Of a stretch of DNA of 64,000 bases, positions 1-8,089 are shown one piece after another; position 1 is the first letter of the stretch; each line of letters begins with the position of its first letter. This DNA is from Candidatus Albibeggiatoa sp. nov. NOAA (GTDB taxonomy: Bacteria > Pseudomonadota > Gammaproteobacteria > Beggiatoales > Beggiatoaceae). A program made the translations under genes and the position numbers. Location of the stretch: the NCBI GenBank assembly GCA_025800385.1, contig JAOXRS010000116.1:124001-188000 (forward strand). The letters run 5' to 3'. The notes under the pieces were generated by a model, which saw only the letters and a program-made list of their open reading frames with translations, was not told the DNA's origin and ran no database searches.

Positions 1-1343
1 AAGGGCAGACTGGTGGGAAAATTGATGCTGATATCGATGCACCAGAAGCTTGGGAAATCAATACAGATAGCGATGTAATTGTTGCAGTAATTGATACGGG
101 TGTTGCTTACTCTCACCCTGACCTTGCCCCAAATATGTGGGTTAATAAAGGGGAAATTCCTGATAATGGTGTTGATGATGACCAAAATGGTTATATTGAT
201 GATGTTTACGGGTATGACTTTGTCAATGATGATGGAGACCCTGATGACGACCACTATCATGGTACACATGTAGCAGGAACAGTTGCAGCTGTTGGTAATA
301 ATGGAACTGGCGTTGTTGGGGTGAGCTGGACAGCTAAAATTATGGCATTAAAATTCTTAAACAAGAATGGTTCTGGCTCAACCAGTGATGCAATTAAGGC
401 TGTTCAGTATGCTACATCAATGGGAGCAAAGCTGACAAATAACAGCTGGGGTGGTGGTGGCTACTCTCAGGCACTTTATGATGCAATAGAGGAAGCACAA
501 GAGAAAGATGTTTTATTCATTGCAGCAGCAGGGAATGCTCGTAATGATAATGATGGCTCGCCTACTTATCCTGCCAGTTATGATTTGGATAATATTATTA
601 CAGTTGCAGCAACAGATCATAATGATAATTTAGCCGCATTTTCTAACTATGGTCACACTAGTGTCGATTTAGGTGCACCTGGTGTTAATATTTATAGCAC
701 TATTCCTGGAGATAGTTATAAGTCTCTTAACGGTACATCTATGGCAACACCTCAAGTTGCTGGCGCTATTACATTATTATGGTCTCAATGTTCGACACTG
801 ACATCTTCCGACATTAAGGATACTATTTTAAAAACATTAGATAGTGCGTCAGCTTTGATAGGTAAAACCGTCACAGGAGGGCGACTCAATATAAGTAATG
901 CACTCGCATCATGTATTGACGATGATGGTGATGATGACACATGTAAACATGCTGTCTATGAAACAGATAAAGGCTTAATTACTATGCCATATTTAGACAT
1001 TCCATTACTTGATCCTATTACTGGTGAGCCTACAGGGGATATTGCTGTATTTGAAGGTGAACTAAGCTTAATTGATGGTGTAGAAGATTTAGTTGTTGTA
1101 CCTGATAACACTAAATTTATTAAAATGCTAGATGGTGATGATAATGAGTGTCATGCGAGTTATTCTTATGCAGATAGAATCATTCATATCCCATTTGTTG
1201 ATGTACCCTCTGTTATGGTGCTACCGCCAAACATTATTGTGCCAGGGCCTACTCAAGTGTTTGAAGCCACTTTACAACAGCTACCATTATCCAGTGATGT
1301 ATTCCACCTTCAAGAATATAATTATTTGGATACTCTTGATTAA
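1..1343 (+). CDS. Subtilisin-like (S8) serine protease, 5' end cut by window
   Basis: The open frame enters from the left edge (reading from base 3), so the signal peptide and any propeptide are outside the window. The full subtilase triad is visible: the Asp motif AVIDTGVAYSHPDL (about 87-130), the His motif HGTHVAGT (about 258-281) and the Ser motif GTSMATPQVAG (about 731-763). An Asp-rich insertion between Asp and His (DDDQNGYIDD, NDDGDPDDD) looks like calcium-binding loops, as in secreted subtilases. After the catalytic domain (about nt 915) comes a Cys-containing tail of about 140 residues made of two related units, CKHAVY...PYLDIP...VFEGEL and CHASY...PFVDVP...VFEATL. I infer an extracellular or cell-surface protease. 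The first ATG at 135 lies downstream of the catalytic Asp and is not the true start. A strong terminator follows 34 bp after the stop. Confidence 0.93.
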   Translation, partial: GQTGGKIDADIDAPEAWEINTDSDVIVAVIDTGVAYSHPDLAPNMWVNKGEIPDNGVDDDQNGYIDDVYGYDFVNDDGDPDDDHYHGTHVAGTVAAVGNNGTGVVGVSWTAKIMALKFLNKNGSGSTSDAIKAVQYATSMGAKLTNNSWGGGGYSQALYDAIEEAQEKDVLFIAAAGNARNDNDGSPTYPASYDLDNIITVAATDHNDNLAAFSNYGHTSVDLGAPGVNIYSTIPGDSYKSLNGTSMATPQVAGAITLLWSQCSTLTSSDIKDTILKTLDSASALIGKTVTGGRLNISNALASCIDDDGDDDTCKHAVYETDKGLITMPYLDIPLLDPITGEPTGDIAVFEGELSLIDGVEDLVVVPDNTKFIKMLDGDDNECHASYSYADRIIHIPFVDVPSVMVLPPNIIVPGPTQVFEATLQQLPLSSDVFHLQEYNYLDTLD

Positions 1344-1377
1344 TTTTAAAATGGCTTGATTTTTACTAGCATCATTT

Positions 1378-1412
1378 AAAGCCTCATTTATCTCTATAAG
1401 TGAGGCTTTTTT
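1378..1412 (+). terminator. Rho-independent terminator of the protease gene
   Basis: An AAAGCCTCA...TGAGGCTTT stem (1378-1389 pairing with 1398-1409, one G-T pair, 8-nt loop) runs into a T-rich tract. It lies 34 bp after the protease stop and about 100 bp before yajC, so it separates the two transcripts. Confidence 0.85.
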
Positions 1413-1462
1413 ATTTGTAAGTAAAATCAGTTCAATCTAAAAATCCCAAATCCTTCCAGCTA

Positions 1463-1471
1463 TGGCATAAT
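1463..1471 (+). promoter_or_regulatory. Candidate extended -10 promoter for yajC-secDF
   Basis: TGGCATAAT fits an extended -10 (TGn followed by CATAAT) 38 bp upstream of the yajC ATG and downstream of the protease terminator. No convincing -35 hexamer is visible. The position is right for a yajC-secD-secF promoter, but the call rests on this motif alone. Confidence 0.3.
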
Positions 1472-1509
1472 ATAGCGTTTACCGAATAATAACCAAGGAT
1501 TAATACTAT

Positions 1510-1842
1510 ATGGATTTCTTTATTGCAGCCGCTTATGCTGAAGGTGCAGCAGCCGCTCCTCAAGGTGGTGGATTCGCAAGCTTTATCCCTTTGATTATTT
1601 TGATTGTGGTGTTTTATTTCTTATTAATTCGTCCACAACAACAGCGTGTTAAAGAACACTCTAATATGGTCAATGCCTTACAAAAAGGTGATGAAGTGGT
1701 AACCACTGGCGGTTTATTAGGCCGTATTACAGATATTGGTGAGAATTTTATTCAAATCCAAATCGCTCAAAACACGGAAGTGAAAGTACAACGTCAAGCA
1801 GTTTCTTCTGTGATGCCAAAAGGCACAATGAAAAATTTATAG
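1510..1842 (+). CDS. yajC: Sec translocon accessory subunit YajC
   Basis: The 110-residue protein has the usual YajC plan: a short Ala/Gly-rich periplasmic N-terminus, one transmembrane helix (about residues 25-42, IPLIILIVVFYFLLI), then the family signature RPQQQRVKEH. The cytosolic domain carries KGDEVVTTGGLLGRI. YajC associates with SecDF and SecYEG and supports protein export. The start follows an AAGGA-type ribosome site. secD begins 79 bp downstream on the same strand, which is the classical yajC-secD-secF order. The tgt and queA genes that often precede it are replaced here by a protease. Confidence 0.97.
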   Translation: MDFFIAAAYAEGAAAAPQGGGFASFIPLIILIVVFYFLLIRPQQQRVKEHSNMVNALQKGDEVVTTGGLLGRITDIGENFIQIQIAQNTEVKVQRQAVSSVMPKGTMKNL

Positions 1843-1921
1843 GCACGCAAAGGCTACTGCATCGTCTTAGTTTAAGAAAGCCTTGTTCTGTGACCATAAA
1901 AAAAGGATGTAACAACAAACA

Positions 1922-3787
1922 ATGAATCATTACCCACTTTGGAAAAATTTACTAATTGGATTTGTCATTGCGCTATGCGCTTTGTACGCACTGCCCAATT
2001 TATTTGGTGAAGACCCAGCCGTACAAATTTCCGCAGGTTATGCCCGTGATGTCAAAATGGATGAAAATGTCAAAGACAAGGCATTAGCAAAATTAAAGGC
2101 GGCTAACATTGAGTATGGCAAAGTTGAGCTTGATGAAAAACAATTACTCATTCGCTTTGCTGATACCGATTTGCAATTACAAGCGTACACTTTATTAAAA
2201 GATGATATGGGCAGTGACTTTGTAGTAGCCCAAAACTTAGCACCCGCAACACCAAACTGGTTAAGAGCCTTAGGTGCACAACCCATGTACTTAGGTTTAG
2301 ATTTGCGCGGTGGCGTACATTTCTTAATGGAAGTAGACATGGATGAAGCAATTAAGCAAGACGAAGAACTGTTAATCGATGAGCTTAAGTTAGTATTCCG
2401 TGAGAAAAAATTATACAACCGTGGTTTGCAACGTGCCAAAGGTCAAGGTATTAAAGTCTTATTCCGAGAAGCAGAATACCGTACTGAAGCGAAACAACTT
2501 CTAGCTAAAGATTACCAAGATTTAAAAGTAACTGAATTTGGTACAGCTGATGAGTATGGGTTGCAGTTTGAATTTACAGAAGAATCATTAGTACAACGCC
2601 GCCGTGATGCATTACAACAAAATATCACGACTTTACGTAATCGTGTCAATGAATTAGGTGTGGCTGAACCTGTGATTCAACAGCAAGGCGAAGACCGTAT
2701 TATTGTGCAACTTCCGGGTATTCAGGATACAGCACGTGCAAAAGAAATCTTAGGCGCGACAGCCAGTTTAGAATTCCGTTTAACTGAAGGTGATTATCAA
2801 GATTGGTTAGAAGCGGAAAATGGCGGTACAAAACCGCGCGGCTCAAAGTTATATCATCGCCGTGATGGCTCACCTGTATTATTGAAAAATAGTGTGATTG
2901 TATCTGGTGACCAAATTACCAATGCAACATCTGGTTTCGATCAAAATAGTGGTTCTCCTGCGACTCACGTTACGTTGAACGGTAAAGGTGGTAAGCGTAT
3001 GTTGAAGACGACCACCAAGAACGTGGGCAAGCCGATGGCGGTTGTGTTCATTGAATATCAAATCGAATCCAAAGTGATTAATGGTCAAACCATCAAATCA
3101 ACCAAGAAAAAAGAAGAAGTGGTTAACATTGCCACGATTCAAGAACCTTTCTCTAATAACTTTCAAATTACAGGTTTAGGCGCAAAAGAAGCCACTAACT
3201 TAGCCTTAATTTTACGTGCAGGTGCGCTGAAAGCTCCAATGGAAATTGTCGAAGAACGCACAATTGGCCCAAGCTTGGGTAAGGAAAATATTGCTCAGGG
3301 TAAATTATCTATCATGATTGGTTTTATCGCAGTGATGATTTTCATGGTGTTGCGTTACAAAGTATTTGGCTTAGCGGCTAATGTGGCGTTATTGATGAAC
3401 GTGGTGATTTTGATTGCCTTATTATCATTGTTACAAGCCACTTTGACTTTACCAGGTATGGCAGGGATTGTATTAACATTAGGTATGGCGGTAGATGCCA
3501 ATGTATTGATTTTTGAGCGTATCCGTGAGGAGTTAGCCAATAATAGTTCTCCACAAGCCAGTATTTTTGCAGGTTATGAAAAAGCCTTTGGTACGATTGC
3601 CGATGCGAATATCACCACTTTAATTGCAGCTGTGATGTTACTCAGTTTTGGTACTGGGCCTATTAAAGGATTTGCGGTGACTTTATCGCTAGGCATTATC
3701 ACATCAATGTTTACAGCGATTTTAGTTAGTCGTGCAATTATCAATATTGTGTATGGCAACAAATCCAAAGTGAAGCTCGCCATTTAA
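1922..3787 (+). CDS. secD: Protein translocase subunit SecD
   Basis: At 621 residues this is a normal proteobacterial SecD. It has an N-terminal transmembrane helix (about 10-28), the D1 signature LGLDLRGGVHFLMEVD near residue 125 and a large periplasmic P1 region. The C-terminal half contains five membrane helices, with GMAVDANVLIFERIREEL as the conserved SecD/SecF motif. It uses the proton-motive force to help pull substrates out of SecYEG. The ATG is preceded by AAAAAAGGATGTAACAACAA. It is followed by a heptamer repeat tract and then secF, and is probably co-transcribed with both neighbours. Confidence 0.98.
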   Translation: MNHYPLWKNLLIGFVIALCALYALPNLFGEDPAVQISAGYARDVKMDENVKDKALAKLKAANIEYGKVELDEKQLLIRFADTDLQLQAYTLLKDDMGSDFVVAQNLAPATPNWLRALGAQPMYLGLDLRGGVHFLMEVDMDEAIKQDEELLIDELKLVFREKKLYNRGLQRAKGQGIKVLFREAEYRTEAKQLLAKDYQDLKVTEFGTADEYGLQFEFTEESLVQRRRDALQQNITTLRNRVNELGVAEPVIQQQGEDRIIVQLPGIQDTARAKEILGATASLEFRLTEGDYQDWLEAENGGTKPRGSKLYHRRDGSPVLLKNSVIVSGDQITNATSGFDQNSGSPATHVTLNGKGGKRMLKTTTKNVGKPMAVVFIEYQIESKVINGQTIKSTKKKEEVVNIATIQEPFSNNFQITGLGAKEATNLALILRAGALKAPMEIVEERTIGPSLGKENIAQGKLSIMIGFIAVMIFMVLRYKVFGLAANVALLMNVVILIALLSLLQATLTLPGMAGIVLTLGMAVDANVLIFERIREELANNSSPQASIFAGYEKAFGTIADANITTLIAAVMLLSFGTGPIKGFAVTLSLGIITSMFTAILVSRAIINIVYGNKSKVKLAI

Positions 3788-3788
3788 T

Positions 3789-3823
3789 CAGTTAACAGTT
3801 ATCAGTGAACAGTTATCAAGTAA
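3789..3823 (+). repeat. Heptamer direct repeat (TCAGTTA/TAACTGA type)
   Basis: Starting 2 bp after the secD stop, five in-phase 7-bp units can be read: CAGTTAA, CAGTTAT, CAGTGAA, CAGTTAT, CAAGTAA. Shifted by one base the unit is TCAGTTA, the reverse complement of the TAACTGA intergenic direct repeats reported for Beggiatoaceae. It lies in the secD-secF gap within an operon. Confidence 0.85.
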
Positions 3824-3871
3824 GCAGAGTTTGCATGATGCTGTTCATGGATAAAATGGATAAATGAAAAT

Positions 3872-4816
3872 ATGAATATTCTGAATCGTTTTGATTATAA
3901 CTATGACTTTCTAGGAAAGCGCAAAGTCGCGACGATTGTATCGACTATTTTGATGTTAATTGCATTGGCATCGCTTGGCTTGAAAGGCTTATCTTTTGGG
4001 ATTGATTTCACAGGCGGTACATTGGTTGAAGTCCGTTATAGTGTACCTGTTGAGTTGGATGAAGTGCGTGAGTTATTGCATTCCAATGGTTTTGAAGATG
4101 CTGTAGTACAAAACTTTGGTACAACTAAAGATGTACTGATTCGTTTAGGCATCTATGAAAACATGAAAAATGAGGAAATCAGTAGCACTATTTTAGGTTT
4201 ATTAAAGCAACAAGACTCTGAAGTCGTGATGAAACGGGTTGAATTTGTTGGGCCTAAAGTCGGTGGTGAATTAGTCGAAAAAGGTGGTATGGCAATCTTG
4301 CTTACGTTATTCGGCATTTTGATTTACGTCACTTTACGTTTTGAATACCGTTTTGCATTGGGTTCAATTGCCGCGTTAGTACATGATACTGTGATTACAG
4401 TGGGCTTTTTCTCATTATTGGGTTTAGAGTTTGATTTGACTGTATTGGCTGCGGTATTGGCGGTTATTGGTTACTCATTGAACGATACTATCGTCGTATT
4501 TGATCGTATTCGTGATAATTTCTTGAAGATGCGTAAACAAAACTCTGAGCAAGTGGTGAATCGATCTATTAACCAAATCTTAGGTCGTACGGTAATGACA
4601 TCAGTGACCACGTTATTGGTATTGTTAGTGTTATTCTTCGCAGGTGGCGAGTTGATTCATAATTTTGCGATTGCTTTAATCGTCGGTGTGATTGTGGGTA
4701 CTTACTCATCAATTTATATTGCGAGTGCCACTGCGTTGCATTTAGGTATTAGTAAAGCAGACTTGATGCCTGTACAAAAAGAAGGCGCACAACAACAAGT
4801 TGACGAACGTCCTTAA
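3872..4816 (+). CDS. secF: Protein translocase subunit SecF
   Basis: The 314-residue protein has the SecF plan: N-terminal helix, the GIDFTGGTLVEVRY signature near residue 45, a short periplasmic domain, and five C-terminal helices with the motif VIGYSLNDTIVVFDRIRDN. It forms the proton-driven SecDF complex with the upstream gene. The 84-bp gap to secD is longer than usual because it holds the heptamer repeat. No strong Shine-Dalgarno precedes the ATG. A tail of about 20 polar residues (KEGAQQQVDERP) ends the protein. Confidence 0.98.
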   Translation: MNILNRFDYNYDFLGKRKVATIVSTILMLIALASLGLKGLSFGIDFTGGTLVEVRYSVPVELDEVRELLHSNGFEDAVVQNFGTTKDVLIRLGIYENMKNEEISSTILGLLKQQDSEVVMKRVEFVGPKVGGELVEKGGMAILLTLFGILIYVTLRFEYRFALGSIAALVHDTVITVGFFSLLGLEFDLTVLAAVLAVIGYSLNDTIVVFDRIRDNFLKMRKQNSEQVVNRSINQILGRTVMTSVTTLLVLLVLFFAGGELIHNFAIALIVGVIVGTYSSIYIASATALHLGISKADLMPVQKEGAQQQVDERP

Positions 4817-5144
4817 GCTTTTCCAATGAGACTATTGCCATTAAGCGATCATCAAATAGGTTTCTTAATGGCATGGCCTACTCCATCTTATATCCTTTTC
4901 TTTTGCATCAAAATCCCTTTCATCCTCTGAAATCAAAGTGCAATGAATTCTTGACAAAATCCTACAATATTGTTTGAAAAAATGCTGGAGTGGAGTAGTA
5001 GATAGATTATGTTGAAGTGGACAAAGACGTTTAAGTTATTTGGATAGAAATCTAATGCACCAAGGCCAAGTTAAAGATTGATTTATAAGTTAATTAAGAA
5101 CAAATATAAAACAATTTAACCTAGCACTTGGTATTGGCTATAAA
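4817..5144. other. Convergent intergenic region between secF and dsrP
   Basis: There is no credible ORF in these 328 bp. Besides the stem at 4836-4873 there is a second imperfect hairpin at 5059-5132 (ACCAAG...CTTGGT outside, GTTAAAGATTG against CAATTTAAC inside). It lies 13-86 bp past the dsrP stop and could end the dsr transcript on the minus strand. It also has no clear U tract. Confidence 0.4.
4836..4873. terminator. Inverted repeat after secF, possible terminator
   Basis: TGCCATTAAG (4836-4845) and CTTAATGGCA (4864-4873) form a perfect 10-bp stem with an 18-nt loop, 20 bp after the secF stop. No T tract follows, so factor-independent termination is uncertain. Confidence 0.45.
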
Positions 5145-6371
5145 TTAGTCAATTTCTTCAGGGCTTAAATGGATTGCTGATAAGCTGCTTGGTACAAATA
5201 AGAATGGTAATATGCGCATTCCCATCACGGTAAGCAACATCGCGAAGCTAATTCCACCAATACCTAACATAAATTCCCAAACTGATGGTACATAAGGATG
5301 ATAAGCACGTTCATCAAAGAAGCCAGAAGAAATCACTTCCATGCCTGAGAAAATTTCTAATGGGAATGCTTGTCCACCGATGATAATCGTATAAAGCAAT
5401 GAGAAACCACCAACCACGACAAGTGACGCAGCTGCGATAATGCCATTACGAGTTTTGCCTACAATTGGATGATATAAGATTGCTAACGGAATGACTGTAC
5501 CTAAAGCTAAATAGCCAATCCAAAATAAGTAGCTGTAAATACTACCGCTGGCTAATAAGAAATAGACTAAATCATGCTGCTTGGTGACGTATAAATTAGT
5601 GATGAAATAAACGGTAATCAAATAAAACACAGCGACCAAGAACAGGCTCAATAAGTTTTTAGGACGTTCTAAGAAAGCGATACCCATTGCACGTTTACCC
5701 CACACACAGCTTGCGATTAGCACAAGTAAAAATACTGCCATACCTAAAACCAAAGACATAGCAATAAATAACGGAGCTAAGATTGCGGTGTCATACGCGG
5801 AACGTGCGACCAAGAAACCAAAAATTGAACCTGTACCTGTGGTTAAAATGAAACGTCCGATAAACGCGATTAAACCCATTGGACGATAGAACTGTTGTAA
5901 GCTTCTGTCCATCATTACCCATAAATACACGCCAACTACGCCGATAAAGCCGTTATATAAAAATACGTTCCATGTAAAAATGGATTTAAAATTATACGAA
6001 GTCATGGCAACAATGAGGCGATCAGGACGACCTAAATCTAAAACTAACACCACTAAACCGCCAACCAATAAAGTGATTGCGAGTAAACCTGATAAACGCG
6101 CTAATGGATGATAAAACGCTTTGCGGAATACCGAGCCGATAGACGCAACGTTTAATACGCCTGATGCAGATAAAATAAGGAAAATCGCAAAAATATGCGG
6201 TAAACCCCACACGACTTGGTTATCCATGCCTGTGATAACGTGACCGTGGTGTTCCATGGTATACGCAGCGAATAAGCCCATTGCCACCAAAGCACCTAAA
6301 ATACCAACGAGTGCATAGAATCCCGTGCTGTTACCTTGTAATTCTTCAAATGTAATATTGTGTTTTGACAT
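5145..6371 (-). CDS. dsrP: DsrP, NrfD-type integral membrane subunit of DsrMKJOP
   Basis: The 408-residue polytopic protein, with about ten hydrophobic segments, is of the NrfD/PsrC family. DsrP is the quinone-interacting membrane subunit of DsrMKJOP, the complex that exchanges electrons between DsrC/DsrK and the membrane. It starts 11 bp after the dsrO stop, with AGGGGATAAACA before the ATG, so the two are translationally close. It is the last gene of this dsr operon. The dsrN, dsrR and dsrS genes that follow dsrP in purple sulfur bacteria are absent here. Confidence 0.95.
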   Translation of the reverse strand: MSKHNITFEELQGNSTGFYALVGILGALVAMGLFAAYTMEHHGHVITGMDNQVVWGLPHIFAIFLILSASGVLNVASIGSVFRKAFYHPLARLSGLLAITLLVGGLVVLVLDLGRPDRLIVAMTSYNFKSIFTWNVFLYNGFIGVVGVYLWVMMDRSLQQFYRPMGLIAFIGRFILTTGTGSIFGFLVARSAYDTAILAPLFIAMSLVLGMAVFLLVLIASCVWGKRAMGIAFLERPKNLLSLFLVAVFYLITVYFITNLYVTKQHDLVYFLLASGSIYSYLFWIGYLALGTVIPLAILYHPIVGKTRNGIIAAASLVVVGGFSLLYTIIIGGQAFPLEIFSGMEVISSGFFDERAYHPYVPSVWEFMLGIGGISFAMLLTVMGMRILPFLFVPSSLSAIHLSPEEID

Positions 6372-6382
6372 TGTTTATCCCC

Positions 6383-7117
6383 TTACACACCTTGGTAACG
6401 TACACCTGGATTGAGTTTTAAACCCTCACGCAATGCCATACTTTGTTCAGTTGCTAATTTTTGTGAGATTTCGCTATTGGGGTCATTTAAATCACCGAAT
6501 ACGATTGCGCCATGAGTACAGGACGTGACACAAGCAGGGTTTTCACCTTTATCGACTTTGTGTACACACATAGTACAGCTTTCGACCGTGCCTTTGCCGC
6601 GTGGTGAATAAGGTTTTTGTTCGGTTAAGGTTTCGTGAACGAAGGAGCGTGCTTTATATGGACACGCCATCATACAGTAACGACAGCCGATACAGATGTG
6701 TTTATCGACTAACACAATACCGTCTTCACGTTTGAATGATGCACCTGTTGGGCATACATCTTGACATGGTGGGTTTTCGCAGTGTTGACACATCACAGGT
6801 AAAGAGGTTTGTTTGCCTGTTTGTTTGTGTTTAAGTTCAACTTTGCGAATCCATTGCGGTTGAGTTTCAGCACGGTGACTGGGTTCAATTGTTAAGCCGT
6901 GTTCTTTGTTACATGCTTGCACGCAGTCGTCACAACCTGTTGTGCATTTATTGGTGTCAATGAGCATACCCCAGCGTACAGAGTTATCTACAGGATGTTC
7001 ATCTGGTTTGGCTTGAGATACGCTATGTAGGAAAATTCCGGGGGCAACGGCAACGCCCGCTACAATGGCTGTATTTTTAATAAATTCTCGGCGATTTGGG
7101 TTCGTTTCATCGGTCAT
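6383..7117 (-). CDS. dsrO: DsrO, periplasmic ferredoxin-like Fe-S subunit
   Basis: The 244-residue protein has a twin-arginine signal (NRREFIKN followed by a hydrophobic Ala/Val stretch), so it is exported folded through Tat. Four cysteine clusters typical of the NrfC/DmsB group are visible: CTTGCDDCVQAC, CQHCENPPCQDVC, CIGCRYCMMAC and CTMCVHK...CVTSC. This predicts four iron-sulfur centres on the periplasmic face, linking DsrJ haems to DsrP. A GGAGAG site precedes the ATG. In this operon it is separated from dsrJ by a 92-aa ORF and a palindromic element. Confidence 0.96.
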   Translation of the reverse strand: MTDETNPNRREFIKNTAIVAGVAVAPGIFLHSVSQAKPDEHPVDNSVRWGMLIDTNKCTTGCDDCVQACNKEHGLTIEPSHRAETQPQWIRKVELKHKQTGKQTSLPVMCQHCENPPCQDVCPTGASFKREDGIVLVDKHICIGCRYCMMACPYKARSFVHETLTEQKPYSPRGKGTVESCTMCVHKVDKGENPACVTSCTHGAIVFGDLNDPNSEISQKLATEQSMALREGLKLNPGVRYQGV

Positions 7118-7238
7118 TCGTTACTCTCCATAAAAAGTGTATCCTCAATGGTGCTGGGGTTTATTCTTTTATTGATGCAGCTTATTGATAGGTTTGTTTA
7201 GTTAGGTTTAATAATTATTTATATTTTCTAAAATGTGT

Positions 7239-7517
7239 TTATGATGTGATTTTATTCCAATCACTGGGTTTAATATTGAATTCCCACTCAGCTTGTTCGA
7301 GCGCACTTTCAATACTGTCATGATATGCATCAGTAAATTCAATACCATCAATACCACAGTAAAATAAGTAAAAATCATCATTTCCGTTATATTGAATAAT
7401 TTTCAATTCATGAGGTGTCGAACATAGTTCACCATTACGAAAATGTTTAGCATTGCCAGTGGATTGATGACATAACGGGTTTAATTTCACCTGAAATAAT
7501 AAAGTATAGTCAGCCAT
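7239..7517 (-). CDS. Small hypothetical protein inserted between dsrJ and dsrO
   Basis: This 92-residue acidic, aromatic-rich protein has no signal peptide or membrane helix. The tail motif YHDSIESALEQAEWEFNIKPSDW resembles small cytosolic proteins often found as orphans or immunity-like genes, but I cannot assign a family. It is not part of any dsr operon I know. Its start lies 10 bp from the edge of a multi-hairpin repeat, and its ribosome site is weak (GAACGAGATTAATCAAAT before ATG). It is probably a later insertion that is co-transcribed with dsrO and dsrP. Confidence 0.7.
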   Translation of the reverse strand: MADYTLLFQVKLNPLCHQSTGNAKHFRNGELCSTPHELKIIQYNGNDDFYLFYCGIDGIEFTDAYHDSIESALEQAEWEFNIKPSDWNKITS

Positions 7518-7527
7518 ATTTGATTAA

Positions 7528-7636
7528 TCTCGTTCCAGCGGTCTCCGTTGGAATGCAGTCGGGACGCTCTGCGTCGTACATAACACATGACGCGGAGCGT
7601 CAAAGCTGCATTACCACGCCGAGCGTGGTAACGAGA
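7528..7636. repeat. REP/MITE-like multi-hairpin palindromic element
   Basis: The 109-bp element is bounded by TCTCGTT (7528-7534) and AACGAGA (7630-7636). Inside, AATGCAG pairs with CTGCATT. There are four hairpins, each with a 3-nt loop: CCAGCGG-TCT-CCGTTGG, GACGC-TCT-GCGTC, GACGC-GGA-GCGTC and ACCACGC-CGA-GCGTGGT. The whole folds as a branched cruciform. It is much richer in GC than its surroundings and lies 15 bp after the dsrJ stop. A truncated second copy is at 13930-13976. Confidence 0.85.
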
Positions 7637-7651
7637 GTATCACCTAAAAAA

Positions 7652-8089
7652 TCAATGATGCCCTTCAGGTTTTACCATAGGCACTTGATTCTCATAAGCC
7701 TCTTCAGGTCGTGTCGCATGGCATTGGAAACAATCCAACTTCACCGCTGCATACTCATGACAACTATTGCAGAAATGATTACGACTCTGAATGCTTGGAT
7801 ACTCGCCTTGCTCATTTTCAGTCACATGGCAATTGATACATTGCACTAAACTGTATTGTTTGGTACGAATCCCTAAGTACATGGTCTTATCGCGATGATG
7901 TTTTAAATAGCTGCCGTGCATACGGCGCATCACATCAACAGGTTCAACACATTGCGTTTGCTCATTAGCTGCTTGTTTCGCTTTTGGTGGGCTAGGAATC
8001 CAGCTTTTGCCTTCATCATCTCCAGCCACCACCACGACACTTAAAGCCAAGCCAAATAGCAAGCCTAAAGTAGTCAACCAATAACGCAT
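7652..8089 (-). CDS. dsrJ: DsrJ, triheme c-type cytochrome
   Basis: The 145-residue protein has an N-terminal signal/anchor helix (about 3-22) and exactly three CXXCH haem sites: CINCH, CNSCH and CFQCH. This matches the triheme DsrJ of the DsrMKJOP complex, which sits on the periplasmic side and is thought to take part in sulfur-substrate redox chemistry. Its ATG overlaps the dsrL stop codon (TAATG), so translation is coupled to dsrL. The stop is followed at once by a palindromic repeat. Confidence 0.96.
   Translation of the reverse strand: MRYWLTTLGLLFGLALSVVVVAGDDEGKSWIPSPPKAKQAANEQTQCVEPVDVMRRMHGSYLKHHRDKTMYLGIRTKQYSLVQCINCHVTENEQGEYPSIQSRNHFCNSCHEYAAVKLDCFQCHATRPEEAYENQVPMVKPEGHH

Noticed and set aside
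2038..2439. Minus-strand open frame of 133 codons
   Set aside because: It is the antisense shadow of secD, Ser/Asn-rich as such shadows usually are.
4951..4968. TTGACA followed by TACAAT on the plus strand
   Set aside because: The spacing is only 6 bp and no plus-strand gene follows before the convergent dsrP.
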